From assembly GCA_949358305.1 (NCBI GenBank), contig OX442322.1, positions 9,364,001 through 9,424,000 of the forward strand: 60,000 bases of DNA, written 5' to 3'. The stretch comes from Strigamia acuminata (lineage: Eukaryota; Arthropoda; Chilopoda; Geophilomorpha; Linotaeniidae). The notes beneath the pieces are model-generated. The model worked only from the letters and a program-made list of their open reading frames with translations, did no database searches and was not told the origin of the DNA. Position 1 is the stretch's first letter, and each line of letters starts with the position of its first letter. The position numbers and the translations under genes are program-made. Below are positions 51,137-60,000 of this stretch, in pieces.

Positions 51137-54100
51137 GCGTTGCCGGCCAAAGAAGAAGGGAGGGCAAGGCAGAAAACCGTTGAAGGAATTCCCCATCAAA
51201 ACCAAGAGAACGGGAAGAAAAAGTATCGAAGCCAACTTTGTAAAAGTCGCGAAGGCAAAACCATAGACACGAAGGCAAAAAGCTGTAACCTAAACATCCG
51301 AGACCTCTAGGAGCGTCCCAGGGTCAAAGGGCATTGAAGTCGGATCGCGGCCCAAAAACACCGGAGAGACGAAAGAAAAGAGAAGTTGCGTTGCGGCGCA
51401 CTTCCTAACAACAACCAATAAAAACTAAAAGAAACTTAAAACACGAGAGAAGAAAGAGAAGGGCCGTGCCACGATGACCTAGTCCAGACACCGAGGGGCT
51501 ACGACGTCGCCAATAGACACGTGGCACACACACAAAATACCTTTAGAAAATCCGACTGAACGGGTTTTCTAACCGGAACAACGTGAGAACATTGCGGGAG
51601 CTTCTCAGAAAGCTCAGTCTGTCAACCCGTAGACAGACGCTTAAACTAATGAAAGCTAAAAACAAGAAAACGAGAATCCTCGTCAAAGAGGAAGGAAAAC
51701 TGTCACAAAAGCTCTTGATCGAGCATGGTCTCGCAAGGAACAAGACATGCATGAAGACTAGAAGAAACTTGGAACGCAAAAAAGGAACAAACTTGAGACA
51801 CGGCAGGCTTCACCGCCTCGTTGTTCTCGAGCCAGCGCTCAAGTGGCAACGTACCACGGAAACCTCCGTCCGCCTGAAAACACGAGCTGCGAACTCAAAC
51901 TTATTAAACTATTAAAGACGACCCTTTTCTAGAAAACAAGAAAGATGCAAAATAAGGGAATGAATGCGTTGACCCAGACCTATCGTCTGACCAACCACCC
52001 AGCATTCGTACGAAGAACTAGAAAATGCCGTCAAGACCTAGGCACCACTCTTTCGCAAAGAGTGACTAACTAACCACTTACCCAAAGCCATGACCACCTA
52101 GCTAACATGATCACGCCAGAAGGAGGAAAAAGAGGAACGAGAAGGCATGAAGCTCAGGCAATGCAAACCATTCGCAGCAACTGCCACGCAAAGGCGTTGA
52201 CCGCACCCTGACTTGACATGAACCCACGAAACCGCTAAGAGCAGAGAACAAAGAAAAAAGGAAAGACTTAGTCAGATGACTGTGCAAGCCAACTGCGACC
52301 TCTTGTCCACAGTGACAATGAAACACGCGCACACTGACCCATCGACCACAACTTTATCTAACTAATAAGAGAAAAACGGTTCAATTATCTAAAAAAAACG
52401 AACACGTTCCGTGCAAATAAATATCGGCAAAAACGTCAATATTATCACTAAAGCTATTGGCCAAGTATGGCCTCACAAAGGAAACTAACAAACTGGAACT
52501 GTGAAAACCAGCAGGAATTCCAAAACACTAAACTTTCTGCTTTTTTTTTTTCGAAGAGGGAAAAAGTCCGTACCCAAATAATCAATCCATTTCCTCCCCA
52601 CAAGAAAAGAAAGGAAAGGGACCTGCTTCTTTTTGAAGATCAACAGATGTCAAACGATACTGAAAAACGTTGGAAGCAGTGCAACTGCAACCAAATGAAG
52701 CGAAGCTACACTTCCTGCACGAAAACTAATCACGTCGTTGAAAAGAAATTAAAACCGGTCGCTTTCTTTCAACCGAGCTGCGCTTTACGAATGCGCCTTG
52801 AACAAGGAGGTACCCGATGGACTGCACGTCCGCACTCGGGCCACCGTGTAGCCTGTTGTGAGCAGACTACCACGAAGACTGAAACTTCTTTAACCGAGGG
52901 GGAAATAGAAACTAGATCTAGTTAAAACCCCATGCTCCAATAAGGAGGCTACCGTATGAACGCTTGGCCCACCCCGAGTCGGAACCAATATGATTGAACC
53001 GAGAAACGAGAGAAGAGGGAGGGTTGCTTGACGTCCCTGATTACGAGGGGCGTCACACATAGACATGAGCACAAGGACTTGCCAGTTGCCAACCGCATTC
53101 CTGGAACCGGTAAGCAACTGCAAGTCGACAATTGACTCGCTCACATACCCATTGACCACATCGTCGATCAGCAAGCCGACTTCCGGAAATCGCCACTCTA
53201 CTGAAAGCACGTGTTGTCCAATGACTAAAACGTGTTGCCGAGTGCCGGCGCCAAGAAGGCCGCACACACACGTCCTTCGACCCATCCTAGAGTGGGCTCC
53301 CTGCCTAGTGCATGTCTGCCTCACTGCAGAGCTAGGGATGAAAGACTAACAACAACTACTTAGTCGCGGGAAGCAAACGTAGAAATAGGGGCCGCCAAGA
53401 GGCGCAGGGACTATGTCTCGGACACGACATCTGACAGAGTATGGCAGTGCAAACCTGCCCTCTGAAACACATCGAATGGCAGTCCTTGCTGTGCACAGCA
53501 AGAACGACCATCCAAAACAAGTACCTATACCCTACCGCCACGCCAGCTAGCCACAACCCAAAAATAGCAAGCAAGCTATTTCCTAAACGAATAAGCTAAA
53601 ATGTCCAAATTCTAAGGTTGCCCCAAAGAACTAGAATAACTAAACTCCCTTTTTTAAACGATAAAAGGCGAGACTAATCACTAATGAAGACTCATGAAAC
53701 GCTACGGACGTTTCCACGAAGAGACAGTGAAAATGCAGAACGTACATCACCAGCGGTAGACACTGGGTGCAGCGGTCAGCAACAAAAACTGGACTTGTCC
53801 AGTGGGCGGTGCGGATCGGCTGCTCTAAACTTCCAGCACCGACAGAAGTCACACGCCTTTCTAAATCCAAACCCACTTGCAAACAAGTTGTGTAACAACC
53901 TAAACTAACAGAGATTGACGGACAGGTAAGAACCGACTGACCTCGCGGGCCAGTGCTTTCCCTGCAAAACACGAGCAGCAAGAGAACGAATCTCGTTCTA
54001 AAAACAAGAAACGTTCTACAAACACACGAATACAAACGGGTGTGCCCTCTCCCGGAGCGGAGAGATGACCGACACCAGAGCTCACGAGGAAACTCGAGCG

Positions 54101-55705
54101 GCACACAAAACTAAAACCGAGAACGGCGGGCTTCAACCGCCTCGCTGGTCCCGGACTGGCCTCATAACACCAGCGTCCGATCACCAATGACTAGCGGAAA
54201 CCCCCAACTGAAAGGACCCCGAGCTGTGAACCCGGACCTTCTTGAAACAGACAAAAGCAAAAACAGATAGAGCCCCTTATAGAAGGCGGGACTCTGCAAT
54301 AAGACGCAACATCATGAAAAAAAGGAGAGAGCAGATCACGAGGTATGACTCGTGCATCGCTACTCCGGCCACAAGAGCCATGGGACAGATTTCCCATCTC
54401 AACACGAAACCCCCTTTTTAACGGTAAAGGAGAAATTCGATTAACAACTGCTAAACGAACTAAACGAAAAAGCCAAACGAATATAAGGCTAGCGGCAGAA
54501 CATACTGGCGAACTCGTCTACAAGGGACCTGACAATCAAAACTTGAAGAGAACTAACTATATTAAGCATGAATCGGACTGAAAATCTCACCAAACGTGAG
54601 CAAATCGAGTAAAGCTAATAAATATACACGGGTTAAGTATAAACTATCAAAGATGCAAACTCTAACTAGACCCAAATAGAAAACGCCAGCAAAATTATAC
54701 CAGCCACCTTATTTTATCTCAAAAGGGAAACGTGAAACAAGATTACAGTAAATCGTAAGAAAAAGGACAACAACTGTTACAGGGAATCTAAAAGGACTTT
54801 GCCGACAGCTCTACATAATAGACTATCGCCACAAGGCGCGAACATGCGAGGAAAACTAGAGAAAATGAGCTAAAAACGACCCTTATCCACTGTAAACACC
54901 TAACGCCCCTTAAAACCCCAAAACGACCACAATTTCCCCCAAAAACCTTAAAATTAACAATAAAAGCGAGAAAATATTCGATAAAAACGAAAATGATCGA
55001 CAAAAAACGAAATCTTCATTGCCGACTCTTGTACATTGCGTTGTGTTTAACTGGACTACAGGCGGCGTAACTGTCGCTTGAACATCCGAAGCTCGCAAGT
55101 TGCGTTGCAGCTTGGCGGATCCGTCTGGACACGTGGCACGCCAACACCTGACTGACGACAAGACGAGACCAATCTTGACTCGGCGGCAAAACTGTTCGAC
55201 CGATGAGCGCATTGGGCAGTCCTATCATGTTGCACAAGTGGCGCTGCTTCTTTCTGCTCGGTGAAAGATCGTCAATTGATCCCGGAGTGGCCACTGGAAA
55301 CGGCAGACTCGATGATCGCCAACTTGACTGACGGCGCTCAGGTACGAACTGCATGGACGGCGACGGCGACCCACAGACTCGCACACGACCCACTGGAAGC
55401 TCCCGAGACAAATTTCGCCATCCTGTGCGGCGATTCTCGTCCCGCTTGTCAGCAATACACGCGGCGCTGGCCTCTCGCAACGAGGCGGTCACCACCTCAT
55501 GCTGTGGCGCAAATCGCTTGTCTCCGTTGCATTTGACGACCACTCGCTGCCTAAGCACCTGACGTACTCGCACACGATGCGCCTGAGAGTGTTTGAGCAC
55601 ACTCAAAACTCGCTTGATGACCATCTGCACGGCGGCATTCGAATATGGCGGACTTGCCTTTTCATCTCGAAATTCGGCCGACATCGTGGTCAACGGCACC
55701 AACTT
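51137..55705 (-). mobile_element. B copy R1, complete interior, no genes
   Basis: 4.57 kb collinear with B1 and uninterrupted. It preserves the empty target site of TK-1 (near 54835-54840) and the region where BEL-D sits in B1 (near 51325). On the minus strand the primer-binding site starts at 55701, the leader motif is at 55045-55033 and the pyrimidine tract at 51162-51137. The same stem-loops are present as in B1, with changes mostly in loops. The ORFs are not conserved as proteins. Confidence 0.85.
55033..55045 (-). promoter_or_regulatory. Conserved leader motif, R1
   Basis: Minus-strand CACAACGCAATGT followed by AC, as in B1. Confidence 0.75.
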
Positions 55706-55853
55706 TGTTTCTAGCAGTGCTTGAAGACCGTGTTGCACTCTAGAAGACATTAGAAAATGGTTAAAATAAATAACCCTATTTACCAGAACTTGTGAAGAAT
55801 CCCAAAGAAGAAAGTCCATTACAGGAAAAACCTTGATGTGAAACCTGTAAAGT
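55706..55853 (-). repeat. Partial B LTR end, 148 bp
   Basis: Repeats the last ~148 bp of the B LTR next to the R1 leader, then breaks at CTGTAAAG and is followed at once by a complete B LTR. Confidence 0.85.
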
Positions 55854-56627
55854 TGTTTCTAGCAGTGCTTGAAGACCGTGTTGCACTCTAGAAGACATTT
55901 GAAAATGGTTAAAATAAATAACCCTATTTACCAGAACTTGTGAAGAATCCCAAAGAAGAAAGTCCATTACAGGAAAAAACCTTGATGTGAAACCTGTAAA
56001 GTGAGCTGCTGAACATGTTGGGATAATTCAATACTATTGTGCTCAAGTTAGCACACAAAAACGAATTTATTGTAAAGTTAAAATCTATCAAAACATTACA
56101 CATAAGAGAGGAGAAAATCAACGTTACTTAGGACTAGAAAAACTATATAACAAGTCAGTGTAGTTGCTGCGCAACCTACAACAATTAGAGCAGCAGCTCT
56201 TAGCAACGAGTGGCAACAATCGCTCGCAAGAGGCGAATTGTCCCTCTAGTGACAAAATGATAAAGCGTATACAAGAAAATACACAGTTTCGAGTATAAAA
56301 TCATTACAAAAGGCACAAAACCGTAATAAATTAAGACAAAGTGTTTCAAATAAATAAACTAACTTAGGAACTAACAACAGCAACTCTTTGGACGAATCCA
56401 AGCAGTAAAACTCCAAAGAATCAAAGAAAAGATGCAAGATTACCTTAAGAAAGACAGCTTAAATCAGGTAATTCACCACTCACACGTCACAAACTACACG
56501 AAATTCATTTAACCTTTAGCCAAAACTTAAGCTGCACTATTAACTAAACACAAACTTAAATTAATGATTAATCAAAGCAAATCCGCTATTGCGATAGCAA
56601 AAATCCATGTTGCGCGTGCTCGCAACA
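55854..56627 (-). repeat. B LTR, complete, between R1 and R2
   Basis: Flanked by R1 leader material on one side and by the 3' interior end of R2 on the other, as in a tandem LTR-interior array. Confidence 0.9.
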
Positions 56628-59600
56628 GCGTTGCCGGCCAAAGAAGAAGGGAGGGCAAGGCAGAAAACCGTTGAAGGAATTCCCCATCAAAACCAAGAGA
56701 ACGGGAAGAAAAAGTATCGAAGCCAACTTTGTAAAAGTCGCGAAGGCAAAACCATAGACACGAAGGCAAAAAGCTGTAACCTAAACATCCGAGACCTCTA
56801 GGAGCGTCCCAGGGTCAAAGGCATCGAAGTCGGATCGCGGCCCAAAAACACCGGAGAGACGAAAGAAAAGAGAAGTTGCGTTGCGGCGCACTTCCTATCA
56901 ACAACCAACAAAAACTAAAAGAAACTTAAAACACGAGAGAAGAAAGAGAAGGGCCGTGCCACGATGACCTACTCCAGACACCGAGGGGCTACAACGTCGC
57001 CAATAGACACGTGGCACACACACAAAATACCTTTAGAAAATCCGACTGAACGGGTTTTCTAACCGGAACAACGTGAGAACATTGCGGGAGCTTCTCAGAA
57101 AGCTCAGTCTGTCAACCCGTAGACAGACGCTTAAACTAATGAAAGCTAAAAACAGGAAAACGAGAATCCTCGTCAAAGAGGAAGGAAAACTGTCACAAAA
57201 GCTCTTGAACGAGCATGGTCTCGCAAGGAACAAGACATGCATGAAGACTAGAAGAAACTTGGAACGCAAAAAGGAACAAACTTGAGACACGGCAGGCTTC
57301 ACCGCCTCGTTGTTCTCGAGCCAGCGCTCAAGTGGCAACGTACCACGGAAACCTCCGTCCGCCTGCAAACACAAGCTGCGAACTCAAACTTATTAAACTA
57401 TTAAGGACGACCCTTTTCTAGAAAACAAGAAAAATTTAAAATAAGGGAATGAATGCGTTGACCCAGACCTATCGTCTGACCAACCACCCAGCATTCGTAC
57501 GAAGAACTAGAAAATGCCGTCAAGACCTAGGCACCACTCTTTTGCAAAGAGTGACCAACTAACAACTTACCCAAAGCCATGACCACCTAGCTAACATGAT
57601 CACGCCAGAAAGAGGAAAAAGAGAACGAGAAGGCATGAAGCTCAGGCAATGCGAACCATTCGCAGCAACTGCCACGCAAAGGCGTTGACCGCACCCTGAC
57701 TTGACATGAACCCACGAAACCGCTAAGAGCAGAGAATAAAGAAAAAAGGAAAGACTTAGTCAGGTGACTGTGTAAACCATCTGCGACCTCTTGTCCACAG
57801 CGACAAGGAAACACGCGCACGCTGACCCATCAACCACAACTTTATCTAACTAACAAGAGAAAAACGGTTCAATTATCTAAACAGAACGAGCACGTTCCGT
57901 GCAAATAAATACCGGCTAAAACGTCAATATTATCACTAAAGCTATTGGCCAAGTATGGCCTCACAAAGGAAACTAGCAAACCGGAACTGTGAAAACCAGC
58001 AAGAATTCCAAAACACTAAACTTCTGCTTTTTTTTCCGAAGAGGGAACAAGTCCGTACCCAAATAATCAATCCATTTCCTCCCCACGAGAAAAGAAAGGA
58101 AAGGGACCTGCTTCTTTTTGAAGATCAACAGGTGTCATATGATACTGAAAAACGTTGGAAGCAGTGCAACTGCAACCAAATGAAGCGAAGCTACACTTCC
58201 TTCACGAAAACTAATCACGTCGTTGAAAAGAAATTAAAACCGGTGGCTTTCTTTCAACCGAGCTGCGCTTTACGAATGCGCCTTGAACAAAGAGGTACCC
58301 GATGGACTGCACGTCCGCACTCGGGCCACCGTGTAGCCTGTTGTGAGCAGACTACCACGAAGACTGAAACTTCTTTAACCGAGAGGGAAATAGAAACTAG
58401 ATCTAGTTAAAACCCCATGCTCCAATAAGGAGGCTACTGTATGAACGCTTGGCCCACCCCGAGTCGGAACCAATATGATTGAACCGAGAAACGAGAGAAG
58501 AGGGAGGGTTGCTTGACGTCCCTGATTACGAGGGGCGTCACACATAGACATGAGCACAAGGACTTGCCAGTTGCCAACCGCATTCCTGGAACCGGTAAGC
58601 AACTGCAAGTCGACAATTGACTCGCTCACATACCCATTGACCACATCGTCGATCAGCAAGCCGACTTCCGGAAATCGCCACTCTACTGAAAGCACGTGTT
58701 GTCCAATGACTAAAACGTGTTGCCGAGTGCCGGCGCCAAGAAGGCCGCACACACACGTCCTTCGACCCATCCTAGAGTGGGCTCCCTGCCTAGTGCATGT
58801 CTGCCTCACTGCAGAGCTAGGAATGAAAGACTAACAACAACTACTCAGTCGCGGGAAGCAAACGTAGAAATAGGGGCCGCCAAAAGGCGCAGGGACTATG
58901 TCTCGGACACGACATCTGACAGAGTATGGCAGTGCAAACCTGCCCTCTGAAACACATCGAATGGCAGTCCTTGCTGTGCACAGCAAGAACGACCATCCAA
59001 AACAAGTACCTATACCCTAACGCCACGCTAGCTAGCCACAACCCAAAAATAGCAAGCAAGCTATTTCCTAAACGAATAAGCTAAAATGTCCAAATTCTAA
59101 GGTTGCCCCAAAGAACTAGAATAACTAAACTCCCTTTTTTAAACGATAAAAGGCGAGACTAATCACTAATGAAGACTCATGAAACGCTACGGACGTTTCC
59201 ACGAAGAGACAGTGAAAATGCAGAACGTACATCACCAGCGGTAGACACTGGGTGCAGCGGTCAGCAACAAAAACTGGACTTGTCCAGTGGGCGGTGCGGA
59301 TCGGCTGCTCTAAACTTCCAGCACCGACAGAAGTCACACGCCTTTCTAAATCCAAACCCACTTGCAAACAAGTTGTGTAACAACCTAAACTAACAGAGAT
59401 TGACGGACAGGTAAGAACCGACTGACCTCGCGGGCCAGTGCTTTCCCTGCAAAACACGAGCAGCAAGAGAACGAATCTCGTTCTAAAAACAAGAAACGTT
59501 CTACAAACACACGAATACAAACGGGTGTGCCCTCTCCCGGAGCGGAGAGATGACCGACACCAGAGCTCACGAGGAAACTCGAGCGGCACACAAAACTAAA

Positions 59601-60000
59601 ACCGAGAACGGCGGGCTTCAACCGCCTCGCTGGTCCCGGACTGGCCTCATAACACCAGCGTCCGATCACCAATGACTAGCGGAAACCCCCAACTGAAAGG
59701 ACCCCGAGCTGTGAACCCGGACCTTCTTGAAACAGACAAAGGCAAAAACAGATAGAGCCCCTTATAGAAGGCGGGACTCTGCAATAAGACGCAACATCAT
59801 GAAAAAAAGGAGAGAGCAGATCACGAGGTATGACTCGTGCATCGCTACTCCGGCCACAAGAGCCATGGGACAGATTTCCCATCTCAACACGAAATCCCCT
59901 TTTTAACGGTAAAGGAGAAATTCGATTAACAACTGCTAAACGAACTAAACGAAAAAGCCAAACGAATATAAGGCTAGCGGCAGAACATACTGGCGAACTC
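56628..60000 (-). mobile_element. B copy R2, partial interior, no genes
   Basis: Second tandem copy, nearly identical to R1 at a spacing of about 5.49 kb. It runs off the right edge before its leader. The same non-coding stem-loop regions are present. Confidence 0.85.

Overview
The window is a nest of LTR retrotransposons with no ordinary host gene that I can support. BEL/Pao elements (Gag with three zinc knuckles, A17-type protease, YMDD reverse transcriptase, HHCC integrase) are confined to animals, so the source is an animal, most likely an invertebrate; I cannot name the species. I use working names: BEL-A and BEL-D for two autonomous BEL/Pao families, TK-1 and TK-2 for two thymidine-kinase families, and B for a coding-less family.

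Layout. 1-4153: a Ty3/gypsy element on the minus strand (LTR, gag, start of pol), inserted in a BEL-A type LTR (4154-5248) that abuts a 140-bp satellite array (5249-7858). 8194-35697: one copy of B (B1, 773-bp LTRs, about 4.5 kb interior) split by two insertions. These are TK-1 (9837-16413, 4-bp duplication gcgc) and BEL-D (19894-34734, minus strand, 4-bp duplication ctag). TK-2 (28185-34366, 5-bp duplication gtcgc) then landed in the 5' LTR of BEL-D. 35698-41328: fragments of B in both orientations. 41329-50507: BEL-A, nearly complete. 50508-60000: two tandem B copies (R1, R2) on the minus strand.

The main discovery is TK-1 and TK-2. Each has identical-length LTRs and one intact ORF of about 1000 codons made of BEL/Pao Gag, zinc knuckles, retropepsin and then a complete type II (TK1-like) thymidine kinase. 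The kinase sits where reverse transcriptase, RNase H and integrase lie in BEL-A and BEL-D. The two ORFs differ at roughly half of their residues by eye, yet both keep the P-loop, the catalytic Glu and four zinc cysteines. I infer a non-autonomous lineage that is packaged with and copied by BEL-A/BEL-D type enzymes and that supplies dTMP for reverse transcription.

A second system-level signal is shared by all five families. Their primer-binding sites fit the 3' end of tRNA-His, and their leaders carry an invariant CACAACGCAATGT that is the reverse complement of a tRNA-His anticodon arm. In the two autonomous families U5 also holds a stretch complementary to the 5' part of tRNA-His. All five families have a pyrimidine-rich tract, not a polypurine tract, directly before the 3' LTR, and LTR 5' ends that are self-complementary. 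The B family codes for nothing but carries a string of short perfect stem-loops.
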